From contig DASVAW010000045.1 in NCBI GenBank assembly GCA_036376135.1, forward strand, positions 1 through 64,000: 64,000 nucleotides of DNA, in the 5' to 3' direction. Both the position numbers and the translations under genes were made by a program. The notes under the pieces are model-generated. The model saw nothing but the letters and a program-made list of their open reading frames with translations, ran no database searches and was not told the DNA's origin. The stretch is from Candidatus Polarisedimenticolaceae bacterium. Lineage in GTDB: Bacteria > Acidobacteriota > Polarisedimenticolia > Polarisedimenticolales > DASRJG01. Of this stretch, positions 1 through 7,873 are shown piece by piece (positions within the stretch are counted from its first letter, which is position 1; each line of letters opens with the position of its first letter).

Positions 1-525
1 GTCGAAGTCGATCGCGTAGGTGACCCGGTACTCCGCCGCCGGGTGCACCGAGATGGTCTTCTCCTCCTGCGCGACCTCGATCGGTCGGACGATGTGGATG
101 AACAGCCGCTCGACGTCGCACGCGACCGGGCCCGCCCGAAGGAGCGCTTCCACGAAGGGCAGCGACGACCCGTCGAGGATCGGCATCTCCGGACCGTCGA
201 GCTCGATGCGCGCATCGTCGACCTGCAGCGCGTACAGGGCGGCCATGAGGTGCTCGATCGTGCTGACCCGGACGCCGTCGCGCTCGAGCACCGTCGCGTA
301 GAAGCTCGGCCCGGCGTATTCGAGCGTCGCCGGGATCTCGACGCCTCCCGCGTCGACGCGCACGAACACGATTCCGCTCGACGGCTCGGCGGGGAGCACG
401 CGCACGCGGACCTCGCGTCCGGTGTGCAGCGCGATCCCCGACAGGCTCACTGCGCGCGAGATGGTTTGACGCCAGCGCAATCGTCGCTCCGCGCCGGTTC
501 GCGTTGACCCGGCCGACGCGCACAT
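1..525 (-). CDS. lpxC: UDP-3-O-acyl-N-acetylglucosamine deacetylase, N-terminal part (runs off the window)
   Basis: Cytoplasmic zinc enzyme of the committed step of lipid A synthesis; it removes the N-acetyl group of UDP-3-O-acyl-GlcNAc. The 175 codons present read RQTISRAVSLSGIALHTGR, then STIEHLMAALYALQVDD, whose His92 matches the first zinc ligand of the family, then DGPEMPILDGSSLPFV, all typical of the LpxC N-terminal domain. The C-terminal domain with the other zinc ligands lies beyond base 1. I chose the ATG at 525; it adds about 19 residues before the usual start, and an in-frame TTG at 480 fits the family length better, so the start is uncertain. It diverges from the TPR operon at 649. 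Together with bamD and the lipid A genes further on it shows a lipopolysaccharide-bearing outer membrane. Confidence 0.93.
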   Translation of the reverse strand, partial: MCASAGSTRTGAERRLRWRQTISRAVSLSGIALHTGREVRVRVLPAEPSSGIVFVRVDAGGVEIPATLEYAGPSFYATVLERDGVRVSTIEHLMAALYALQVDDARIELDGPEMPILDGSSLPFVEALLRAGPVACDVERLFIHIVRPIEVAQEEKTISVHPAAEYRVTYAIDFD

Positions 526-535
526 GGTACATAAC

Positions 536-567
536 GGCCGCCGCGGACAACCTCCGCGGAGACGGCC
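536..567. other. strong GC-rich hairpin in the lpxC/TPR divergent gap
   Basis: Bases 536-547 pair with 553-567: an inner 7-bp perfect stem (541-547 with 553-559, loop CAACC) is extended by five pairs (536-540 with 563-567) across a 3-nt bulge. There is no T tract, so it is not a convincing terminator. A weak -35 TTGACC (504-509) and an 18-bp spaced TACATA (528-533) would place a plus-strand transcript start near 540, so the hairpin could form the 5' end of the TPR operon message. The rest of the 526-648 gap shows nothing else that I can name. Confidence 0.35.
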
Positions 568-648
568 TACCGGCTTGGACGCACCTCCGCCGGTCATGAG
601 GGGTGCGCGCATCGCGAACGCAGGATTCCGAGAGCCTCGAGGACGACC

Positions 649-1770
649 TTGAGCCGATCCGACGAGTTTCCCCGCGAGCGGCGCCGCGCCGGCCGGCATC
701 GTCCGGTGCGCCTCGGGCGCGAGCTCCCCGCGGCGTCGGGGCCCGGCGGGGAGCCCGCCGACTTCCGACTTTTCCAGGAGGAAGCCTCGGCGCGCGCCCA
801 CAAGGGCGACCTGGACGGCGCCGTCGCGATGTGGCGGCGCGCCCTCACGGTCGATCCGGAACGCGCGGATGCCTGGTTCGACCTCGGGAACGCCGAAGAG
901 GCCCTCGGTCGGCCCCTCGCCGCGGCGGAGGCGTACCGCCGGTGCGTCGAGCGGGATCCCGGCGCCGTCGAGGCCTGGAACAACCTCGGGAACGCCCTCG
1001 TCCACGCCGGCCGGGCCGCCGACGCGGTCGAGGCCTACCGGCGCGCGATCGAGATCCGTCCCGATCGCTGGGAGTGCTGGTACAACCTGGGCCACGCCGA
1101 ATCCGACCGGAGCGCGTGGGAACGGGCGATCGAAGCCTACCGCCGCGCCCTCGACGCGCGCCCGGACGCGTACCCGGTCTGGTTCAACCTGGCGTTCGCC
1201 AGCGCGTCCGCCGGCGACCTCGCGACCGCGGCCGACGCCTACCGGCGCGCCTCCGCGCTCGACCCCGACGATTACGAGGTCTGGTACAACCTCGGCAACG
1301 TCTGCCTCGACCTGGGGCAGGTCGCCGAGGCCGCCACGGCGTTCGCGACCGCGCTGTCGCGCCGTGCCGACGACCCCGAGGTCTGGAACAACTACGGGAA
1401 CGCGCTCGCGCAGTCGGCCCGCCTCGAGGATGCCGGGAAGGCCTACCGTCGAGCCTTGGAACTGCGGGCGCACTACCACCCGGCCTGGAACAACCTCGGG
1501 AACGTGCTGGAGGAGTCCGGCGATCTGCCCGGCGCCGAGGAGGCCTACACACGCGCGCTCGAGCTTTCCTTCGACCAGCCGACCTATCATGTGAACCTCG
1601 CGTCCCTTCTGGCGCGTCGCGGCGATCGGGACCGGGCCGTGGATCACCTGATCCACGCCGTCGGTCTGGACCCGGCGCTGCGCGAGTGGATTCCGGGGTT
1701 CGTCGAGTTCGCGCCGCTCCTCGCGGACGGACGCCTCGCGGCGAGCCTCGGGCCCGGAGGCGAAGTATGA
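649..1770 (+). CDS. tetratricopeptide repeat protein
   Basis: 373 residues consisting of about nine consecutive 34-residue TPR units after a basic 45-residue N-terminus. Units carry the recurring W-x-N-L-G-N and A-Y-R-R-A-L signatures (for example VEAWNNLGNALVHAGR and EAYRRAIEIRPDRWECWYN). TPR solenoids are protein-protein scaffolds; nothing here identifies the partner. No signal peptide, so probably cytoplasmic. The start is a TTG; no ATG or GTG sits near the beginning of the repeats. It is the first gene of a four-gene plus-strand operon and its TGA overlaps the ATG of the GAF gene (ATGA, 1767-1770), which implies translational coupling. Confidence 0.8.
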   Translation: MSRSDEFPRERRRAGRHRPVRLGRELPAASGPGGEPADFRLFQEEASARAHKGDLDGAVAMWRRALTVDPERADAWFDLGNAEEALGRPLAAAEAYRRCVERDPGAVEAWNNLGNALVHAGRAADAVEAYRRAIEIRPDRWECWYNLGHAESDRSAWERAIEAYRRALDARPDAYPVWFNLAFASASAGDLATAADAYRRASALDPDDYEVWYNLGNVCLDLGQVAEAATAFATALSRRADDPEVWNNYGNALAQSARLEDAGKAYRRALELRAHYHPAWNNLGNVLEESGDLPGAEEAYTRALELSFDQPTYHVNLASLLARRGDRDRAVDHLIHAVGLDPALREWIPGFVEFAPLLADGRLAASLGPGGEV

Positions 1771-2651
1771 GCGCGTCGTTCCATGCCCTCCCCGCTCTCG
1801 AGCGTCACGTCGAGGCGATCGCGCGAGCGCAGACCCCGACGGAGGTCTTCCGTCATCTGCTCGCCGCCACGCCGTGCGGCGCGCCGCGCGCCGCGATCTT
1901 CCTGGCCCGCGCCGGCGCGTGGAAGGGGTGGGGCGGAGCGGGGTACCCCGGCTCCGCCGGGCAGTTGCTGCGCTCCGTGTCGGTGCCGGCGCAGGAGGGG
2001 TTCCTCGCGGCGACCGCCGCCGAGACTTCCGACGAAGAAGCCTGGCGCGAGGCCGCCGCGGGGGAAGGGGCACCCGGGTTCGGGCAACCCCCCGCCGCGC
2101 AGACGATCGGGGTGCCGGTCCGCGTCGGGGGCCGGACCGTCGCGATCCTCGTCGCCGAGCGCGGCTCGGAAGAGGGGCCGTGGCACCCGGAGGCCCTCGC
2201 GATCGCGGCGCATGCCGCGCGGCTCCGGCTCGAGGCCGACCTGGCCTGGCGCCGGCTGCGCGCCGGCCACGACCGGGCCGAGCCCCCCGACCGCCCCGTC
2301 GAGCGGGCTCCCGAGCCCGAACCCGCCGTGGTCCGTCCCGAGGTCGAAACGGGCCTCGAGATCTCGCCCTGGGCCGAGACGCCGGAACGCCCCGGCCCGG
2401 ACCCCACGCACGAAGAGTGGCGCCGCTTCGCGAAGCTCGTGGCGACCGACATCCGCCTCTACAACGAGGATCTGGTCCAGCAGGGGCGCGCTCGAGGGGA
2501 TCTCGCCGCACGCCTCGCCGAGCCGATCCAGCGGGGGCGGGAGTCGTTCTCGCGTCGGTTCCCCGACGCGGGAACCGAGGGCGGGCGCGTGCTTCGCGAC
2601 GCGTTCGTCCAGGTTCTCGCCGGCGGCGACGCCACCCTCCTCCCCGAGTAG
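1767..2651 (+). CDS. GAF-like domain protein of unknown function
   Basis: 294 residues. Residues roughly 1-170 look like a GAF-type sensor fold: an amphipathic start with TPTEVFRHLLAATPCGAPRA, then two hydrophobic beta stretches ending TIGVPVRVGGRTVAILVAE, the usual core-strand pattern. A proline/glutamate-rich linker follows (about 180-220), then a charged helical C-terminus (EEWRRFAKLVATDIRLYNE). The C-terminal segment resembles the tail seen in acidobacterial and deltaproteobacterial proteins next to TPR genes, but I cannot name a family. Translation probably depends on the upstream TPR gene through the ATGA overlap. Six bases separate it from the lytic transglycosylase. Confidence 0.65.
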   Translation: MSASFHALPALERHVEAIARAQTPTEVFRHLLAATPCGAPRAAIFLARAGAWKGWGGAGYPGSAGQLLRSVSVPAQEGFLAATAAETSDEEAWREAAAGEGAPGFGQPPAAQTIGVPVRVGGRTVAILVAERGSEEGPWHPEALAIAAHAARLRLEADLAWRRLRAGHDRAEPPDRPVERAPEPEPAVVRPEVETGLEISPWAETPERPGPDPTHEEWRRFAKLVATDIRLYNEDLVQQGRARGDLAARLAEPIQRGRESFSRRFPDAGTEGGRVLRDAFVQVLAGGDATLLPE

Positions 2652-2657
2652 CCGCGC

Positions 2658-4832
2658 GTGTCCGCGCGAGCCTTCGGCCGCTACGCCGCCGTTGCGGTGA
2701 TCGGGGCGGCCGTCGTCGTTTCGCTCGGGTGGTGGTGGACCCACCGGCCGATCCGCTGGCGCGACGCCACGCGCCCCCCTGCCCCCGCGGCGGAGGCGCT
2801 CGACGCGTTCTCCCGGGGAGATCTCGACCGGGGGCTCGAACGGCTGACCCAGGCGGAGTCCCGGTACGACGCCCCCTTCTGGGAGCCGAAGATCCGCCTC
2901 GCGGGAGCCTTCCGCGCGCTCGAGGCCGGACGCGCCGAGCGGGCGCTGGCGTTGCTCGACGGCCGTCGTGACGGCGGCGACGCGCTGGCGCCCTGGATCT
3001 CCCTCGCGCGCGCCGAGGCCCTTTTCGCCGCGGGGCGCGACGCCCAGGCGGCGACGGAGGCAGGGAGGGCCGGCATCCCGGGGTTTCCGGAGCTTTCGCG
3101 GGCCGCGTCCGTGGAGGCCCGCGCCCTCGAGCGGCTCGGACGGACCGCGGAGGCGCTCCGCCGCCTCGACGCGGTGCCGTCGCTGCGTCTGGATGCGGCG
3201 GCGCTCGCCGCGCGGTCGGGGAACGCCGGCGACGCGCGCGCGCGATTCGTCGCGATCGTGCTCGACCCGAAATCGGTCGACGAGGGGGCGCGGGCGCTCG
3301 AGGCGCTCGTCGCGCTGGAGCCGCTCCCCGCGGCCCGTCTCGCCGGGGCGACCCCCGCGGCGATCGCGGAGACGGCGAGGCGGTGGACCGCGGCGCGGCG
3401 CCCCGGGCCGGCCCTCGATCTGCTGCGAGCCGGCTTTCCGGCGGGAGCGCCGGCATCGGCGCGCCCCCCCGAGCTCGCGCTCGCCGAAGCGGAGGCCTGT
3501 TTCGCGCTGGGCCGGCTCGCGGACACGCGCCCCCTCCTCGCCCGGGCGCGCGCCGGCGACGCGGCGACCGTCGACGCCGCGATGTATCTGGCCGCGCGGA
3601 TCGACCAGGCGCGCGGGCTCGCGCGGGTCTCCGTCGGCGAGCTCGCGGCGCTGGGTCGACGACCGGGACGCTCGAAGGCCAAGCTCGCGGCGCTCGAGGA
3701 TCTCGCGCAGCTCGCGGAGGGCGCGCCGAACGCCGGCGCGCTCTCCGCCTGGCGCCGTTACCGGGAAGCCGCGGGACCGGAGGCCGACCCGGTCGCGCTG
3801 TTGCGCGAGGGATTCGCCGCCTTCGAGCTCGGTCGCCGCGCGGAGGCCGACGCCGCGTTCGCGCGCGTGCTCGCCCTTCGCGACGCGCCCGACGGCGCTC
3901 GCGCGGCGGCGACGTATTGGTCGGCCCGACGTGCCGAGCAGTCGGCCCGCGCCCCGGAGGCGCGACGCCTCTACGAAGCGGTCGTCAAGGAGTTTCCGAA
4001 CCACGTCTACGGGGTCTTCGCCGAGCGGCGCCTGCGCCGGCCGCCTCCCACGGCGTCCGACGCCGAAGCCGAGCCCGCCGCGGCCGAACGGGCGGAGGAA
4101 GGAGAGCGGTGGCTGACCGCGGCGCGCCTCCTGCGGCGGCTGTCGATCGGTCCGTGGTCGTCGGCGGCGTTCGGTGCCGCGGCGGACGCCGCGCCGGAGC
4201 CGATCGCCCGCGCGATCCGCCTGGAGGCGGCCGACGCCGCGCTCGACCGCGGCCAGGGGGCGGAGGCCCTGCGCTGGATCGGCTCGGCAATGGGCGAGCG
4301 CGATCGCGCGCCGGTCGGGTCGATCCCGCGGCGGCACTGGAAGCTGCTCCTCCCGTTCCCCGAGAATTTCGATCTCTCCGGCGCCGCCCGGGTCGCACGG
4401 CTCGATCCGGCGTTCGTGGCGGCGGTGGCGCTGGAGGAGAGCGCCTTCGATCCGCGCGCGGTTTCCTCCGCCGGCGCGCGCGGACTGCTGCAGCTCATGC
4501 CGGCGACCGGCGCCGAGCTCGCGCGCGCGCTCGGCATCAGGAACTTCACCCCCGAGCGGTTGTTCGACCCGGGGACGAATCTCCGCCTGGGGTCGGCCTA
4601 CCTCCGGCGCCTGCTCGACCGCTACGGCGCCGCCGCCCCCGCGCTCGCCGCCTACAACGCCGGTCCGGCGCGCTCGGACCGGTGGAGGCTTCCCTCCGAC
4701 GAGTCGCTCGGGGACCGGTTCACGGAGCGCATCCCGATCCCCGCAACGCGGTTGTACGTCAAGCGGATCCTGGCGAACGAGCGGCTTTACCGTATCGTTT
4801 GGGGGTCCCCTCCGGAGGCCCGAACCCGTTGA
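2658..4832 (+). CDS. Slt70-like soluble lytic murein transglycosylase
   Basis: Periplasmic muramidase-like enzyme that cleaves the MurNAc-GlcNAc bond of peptidoglycan with formation of 1,6-anhydroMurNAc. The 724-residue protein has an N-terminal membrane anchor or signal (residues 6-25), a long helical superhelix of TPR-like repeats (about 50-560) and a C-terminal SLT domain. The SLT motif ALEESAFDPRAVSSAGARG contains the catalytic Glu near residue 593, followed by LLQLMPATG, the downstream LRLGSAYLRRLLDRYG and the AAYNAGP motif. Overall length and order match Slt70. GTG start. Its TGA overlaps the TTG start of the next gene, so both are probably expressed together. Confidence 0.9.
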   Translation: MSARAFGRYAAVAVIGAAVVVSLGWWWTHRPIRWRDATRPPAPAAEALDAFSRGDLDRGLERLTQAESRYDAPFWEPKIRLAGAFRALEAGRAERALALLDGRRDGGDALAPWISLARAEALFAAGRDAQAATEAGRAGIPGFPELSRAASVEARALERLGRTAEALRRLDAVPSLRLDAAALAARSGNAGDARARFVAIVLDPKSVDEGARALEALVALEPLPAARLAGATPAAIAETARRWTAARRPGPALDLLRAGFPAGAPASARPPELALAEAEACFALGRLADTRPLLARARAGDAATVDAAMYLAARIDQARGLARVSVGELAALGRRPGRSKAKLAALEDLAQLAEGAPNAGALSAWRRYREAAGPEADPVALLREGFAAFELGRRAEADAAFARVLALRDAPDGARAAATYWSARRAEQSARAPEARRLYEAVVKEFPNHVYGVFAERRLRRPPPTASDAEAEPAAAERAEEGERWLTAARLLRRLSIGPWSSAAFGAAADAAPEPIARAIRLEAADAALDRGQGAEALRWIGSAMGERDRAPVGSIPRRHWKLLLPFPENFDLSGAARVARLDPAFVAAVALEESAFDPRAVSSAGARGLLQLMPATGAELARALGIRNFTPERLFDPGTNLRLGSAYLRRLLDRYGAAAPALAAYNAGPARSDRWRLPSDESLGDRFTERIPIPATRLYVKRILANERLYRIVWGSPPEARTR

Positions 4833-5716
4833 TCGCCAACCTGTGCCTGGCCCTCGCCCTCCCCCTGGTCGTGGAGTCGCTCGCGCCGGGGGTCACCCTC
4901 GTGCGCGACCCCGCGGGAACGAACACGCTCGTCGTCGAGCGTTCCGACGGCCTCCTGCTCGTGGACGCACAGGGGACGGTCGAGAAGGGAAAGGCCCTCG
5001 CCGTCGCCGTGGCCGCGATCTCCGGGAAGCCGGTGCGGTGGATCGTCCTCACCCAACCGCACGTCGAGTCGTGGGGCGGAGTCTCCGCCTTCCCCGGGGC
5101 GGTCCTCGTCGCCTCGCGCGGGGCGCACGACGCGTTCGACGACCCGACGTTCGACCCGGGTGCGGAGTACCGCCTGCGATTCCCGGGCGCGACGACGCCG
5201 GAGGTCCCGCCGCGGCCGACCCTGCTGCTGCAGTCGTTTTCCCTCCTCGACGATCCCGAGCGGCCGGTGGAGCTCCTGCCCCTTCCCCGGGCCCATTCCG
5301 CGGGCGACCTCGTGGTGCGGCTCCCCAACGAGCGTCTCGTCCACGTCGGCGACCTCGTCGCGCCCGATCGCAATCCCCGCGCGGGGCCGGACGCCCGGAT
5401 CGCGGGATGGATCACGCAGCTCAGCGAGATCGCGACCGGCGCCCCTGCGATCGTCGTCGCCACGCGCGGTCCGGCCGTCCGCGACGCCGACCTCCGTCGC
5501 CAGCGCGAGGCGATCGCGTGGGTCCGGTCGAATGTCGTGCAGGCCTTCGTGGACCTCGTGAAGGTCGCCGACATCCCCGCCCGGCTCGCGTCCCTCCCGG
5601 CGTTCGCGACCTTCTTCGACACCGCCGCGACGCCCGCCTTCGCCGGCACCCTCGTCGAACGCGCCGTCGACGAGGCGGTGGAGGAGCGTCGGAAGCGCGG
5701 CCTGCCGATCGAGTAG
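4829..5716 (+). CDS. degenerate metallo-beta-lactamase-fold secreted protein
   Basis: 295 residues with a hydrophobic N-terminal segment (residues 1-20) that looks like a signal peptide. The order of elements is that of the metallo-beta-lactamase fold: TNTLVVERSDGLLLVDAQGT at the start, the usual metal-motif position, then PRAHSAGDLVVRLPNERLVHVGDLV, which matches the G-H-T-x-G-D and D ligand region. The HxHxDH motif is replaced by QPHVES, so most ligands of the first metal site are missing. It is therefore unlikely to be an ordinary hydrolase and may bind substrate or be a pseudoenzyme. TTG start inside the transglycosylase stop (TTGA). It ends convergently against the 5717 gene with no spacer. 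Confidence 0.7.
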   Translation: MIANLCLALALPLVVESLAPGVTLVRDPAGTNTLVVERSDGLLLVDAQGTVEKGKALAVAVAAISGKPVRWIVLTQPHVESWGGVSAFPGAVLVASRGAHDAFDDPTFDPGAEYRLRFPGATTPEVPPRPTLLLQSFSLLDDPERPVELLPLPRAHSAGDLVVRLPNERLVHVGDLVAPDRNPRAGPDARIAGWITQLSEIATGAPAIVVATRGPAVRDADLRRQREAIAWVRSNVVQAFVDLVKVADIPARLASLPAFATFFDTAATPAFAGTLVERAVDEAVEERRKRGLPIE

Positions 5717-5965
5717 CTAGGGGGAGTCGCCGGGGTGGCGGCGCCGCTCGCGGGCGTCGTGCACCTTCTGCCGGACTTTCCGGCCGATCCCCTTCAACCG
5801 TTCGTAGTGGCGGCGTGCGAACTCGCTGTGACTGGAGAGCACCGCGAGCCCCATCAACACGAAGACCCATCCCTGGACGATCGGCACGAACCCCATCGCG
5901 GCGCCGAAACCGATCAGGGACAACCCGAGCGTCCAGTCGAACGCCTTGCGCAGGGGGGACGCCAT
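5717..5965 (-). CDS. small two-helix membrane protein
   Basis: 82 residues: a short N-terminus, two adjacent hydrophobic helices (LGLSLIGFGAAMGFVPI and GWVFVLMGLAVLSS) joined by VQ, and a strongly basic tail (RRHYERLKGIGRKVRQK). The pattern, with a G-W before the second helix and a basic cytoplasmic tail, resembles the PGPGW family of putative transmembrane proteins, but the PGPGW signature itself is not intact (FVPIVQGW). The ATG overlaps the dapF stop (ATGA at 5962-5965), placing it last in the hslVU-dapF transcript. Function unknown. Confidence 0.6.
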   Translation of the reverse strand: MASPLRKAFDWTLGLSLIGFGAAMGFVPIVQGWVFVLMGLAVLSSHSEFARRHYERLKGIGRKVRQKVHDARERRRHPGDSP

Positions 5966-6801
5966 CAGGCCGGAATTCCCCGCGTCGCCTCGGGGGAGAG
6001 GGTGGCCTGGAACAACACGCGCGCGTCCCCCTCGAGCGTCGCGCCGAACGGCGCCTCGGTCGGCCCGCGGAACTGCACGCGAAGCGGGATCCCGCTCCAC
6101 GGAGTGACCCGCACCTCGGGCCCGGCCCCGTCGAGCGTCGCCGCGTAGGCCGCGGCGACCGCACCCGAGCCGCACGACAGGGTCTCCCCTTCCACGCCGC
6201 GTTCCCACGTCCGGATGCCGAGGCTGCCGTCGCGCCGCCACGCGACGAAGTCGACGTTGGTCCCTTCGTCGCCGAAGTGCGGATGGCGCCGGAACCGCGG
6301 CCCGAGTTGCGCGATCGGCACGTGGACGAGATCGGGAGTCGGGACGACGAAGTGGGGAACCCCCGCGACGACGTGTCGTCCGACGAGATCCACCCCTTCG
6401 GCGTGGAGGGTCATCCGGCCGCGGTCGACGGGGGGCGGAAGGTGCACACGCACGCGATCGTCGAGGATCTCCGCGTCGACCTCCCCCACGCGCGTGAGGA
6501 GCTTCGCGTCCGCCCCGCACCAGTCGCGCATCCACGCGAAGCGCGCGGCGCAGCGCGTGCCGTTGCCGCAGAACGCCTCGCCGCCGTCCGGGTTGTGGAA
6601 GCGCACGAGCACGCGACGGTTCTCCGCGGGACCGACGACGAGCACGCCGTCGGCGCCGACGGAGACCCCGCGCCGGCACACGGCGCGCACCCAGGCCTCG
6701 AACTCCCCGATCCGGGCGGCCTCCTCGGCCTCGAGCACGACGAAGTCGTTTCCGGCCCCGGACATCTTGGTGAAACGCACGAAGCGATCGGGGGCGATCA
6801 C
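5965..6801 (-). CDS. dapF: diaminopimelate epimerase
   Basis: Converts LL- to meso-diaminopimelate in lysine and peptidoglycan precursor synthesis, by a two-cysteine, cofactor-free mechanism. 278 residues, the normal length. Both catalytic cysteines are in place: Cys78 in EAFCGNGTRCAARF and Cys210 in GETLSCGSGAVAAA. The N-terminal KMSGAGNDFVV and the central HFGDEGTNVDFV motifs are also typical. I start at the GTG at 6801, which overlaps the stop of the Fn3 lipoprotein gene (GTGA); upstream in-frame codons would run into that gene. The product meso-DAP is the substrate class later recycled through Mpl at 29199. Confidence 0.95.
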   Translation of the reverse strand: MIAPDRFVRFTKMSGAGNDFVVLEAEEAARIGEFEAWVRAVCRRGVSVGADGVLVVGPAENRRVLVRFHNPDGGEAFCGNGTRCAARFAWMRDWCGADAKLLTRVGEVDAEILDDRVRVHLPPPVDRGRMTLHAEGVDLVGRHVVAGVPHFVVPTPDLVHVPIAQLGPRFRRHPHFGDEGTNVDFVAWRRDGSLGIRTWERGVEGETLSCGSGAVAAAYAATLDGAGPEVRVTPWSGIPLRVQFRGPTEAPFGATLEGDARVLFQATLSPEATRGIPA

Positions 6802-7871
6802 GGCATCCTCCCGGGGTGGAGCGGGTCGTCGACGATCCCGACCTCCACGATCTCGCTCGGAGCGCTCTCGTTGGGCGGGGTCGTGCGGTCGACGGCGGTC
6901 ACGCGGTACGCGATGCGTTCCCCCACGCGCACCTCGCGGTCGAGCAGGGAAGGCTCGAGGACCGGATCGGGCCCGACGCGCCGCCACTCCCCCCCGTTCG
7001 TACGCGCGAAGACGCGGTAGCCGCGGAGGTCGCGCTCGGCGCCGGGATTCCAGAACAGGCGGACCGCGGCCCCCTCTTGCACCGCCACGAGCCCCGTCGG
7101 AGCGGCCGGCGGGAAACGATCCTCGGCGGCCACGCGGACCTCCGCGGTCGCGGCCGATTCACGCCGCGGAACGCCGTCCGCGAGCACCCGGCGGACGCGG
7201 TAGCGGTACGCGGTCCCCGGCACGACGGCCGCATCGAGATATCGCGTCCCGGTGACGGGCTGCAGGTGCACCGGGGCCTCGTCGTACGCGCCGTCGCCGA
7301 CGGCGCGGTAGACGTTGTAGCGCCCCTCCTGGGTCGCGTCGGCCCACTCCAGCCGGATCCCTTCCGCCGTCGGCTCCGCCGCGAGGTCGGTCGGGGCGGA
7401 GTCGACCGCCTCGAAGCGCAGATCCGCGGCCGCGACGAGCGCGGAGGGGCGCCCCCGGCGGTCGCGGACGCGGACCGCGTAGCGCAGCGTCCAGCCCGAC
7501 GCGCCCCCTTCGAGCTCGGAAAGGACCGGGTCGCGCACGAAACGCCGCGCGCCGGAATCGAGCGGATCCCCTTCGACCCGGGCGATGACCTCGCCGCGCA
7601 CGCGGAAGAGCACCGGGTCGGGCGAAGGCTGGAGCCCCGGCGCGAACGGCACGCGGAGGATCTCCGCGAGCACGGGGGCCTGCGACGGCGCCTCGCCGCG
7701 CGGCGCGGGGACGGTGAAGGCGATCTCCACGTCCGCCCCGATCTGGCGCGCCACGACGCCGCCGGCGGGGAGCGGACCTCTCGGCGCCGGCGGCTTCGGC
7801 GCGCCGGCCTTGCCGCACGACGCCGCGGCGACGGCCAGGGCGAGGGCGAACGCGGCGACAGGCGGTCGCAT
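6798..7871 (-). CDS. lipoprotein with fibronectin type III-like domains
   Basis: 357 residues beginning with a lipoprotein signal peptide whose lipobox is AAAS-C (Cys19), so it should be exported and lipidated. The mature part contains about three Fn3-like beta-sandwich repeats, seen in elements such as LRYAVRVRDRRGRPS, YNVYRAVGDGAYDE, GTAYRYRVRRVLADG and YRVFARTNGGEWRRVG, each with the Y-x-Y or Y-x-V strand pattern of Fn3 domains. The role is probably binding or scaffolding at the envelope; no catalytic motif is seen. Similar lipoproteins lie next to hslVU or dapF in deltaproteobacteria and acidobacteria. It sits two bases after the hslU stop. Confidence 0.75.
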   Translation of the reverse strand: MRPPVAAFALALAVAAASCGKAGAPKPPAPRGPLPAGGVVARQIGADVEIAFTVPAPRGEAPSQAPVLAEILRVPFAPGLQPSPDPVLFRVRGEVIARVEGDPLDSGARRFVRDPVLSELEGGASGWTLRYAVRVRDRRGRPSALVAAADLRFEAVDSAPTDLAAEPTAEGIRLEWADATQEGRYNVYRAVGDGAYDEAPVHLQPVTGTRYLDAAVVPGTAYRYRVRRVLADGVPRRESAATAEVRVAAEDRFPPAAPTGLVAVQEGAAVRLFWNPGAERDLRGYRVFARTNGGEWRRVGPDPVLEPSLLDREVRVGERIAYRVTAVDRTTPPNESAPSEIVEVGIVDDPLHPGRMP

Positions 7872-7873
7872 CT

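Noticed and set aside
1644-4337. 897-codon open frame on the minus strand opposite the GAF and transglycosylase genes, and several similar frames (for example 6816-8966, 15757-17946, 27028-29094)
   Set aside because: They are Arg/Gly/Pro-rich shadows produced by the GC-rich codons of well-supported genes on the other strand and contain no family motif.
4829-5716. Class B beta-lactamase or glyoxalase II
   Set aside because: HxHxDH is not conserved, so ordinary metallo-hydrolase activity cannot be claimed.
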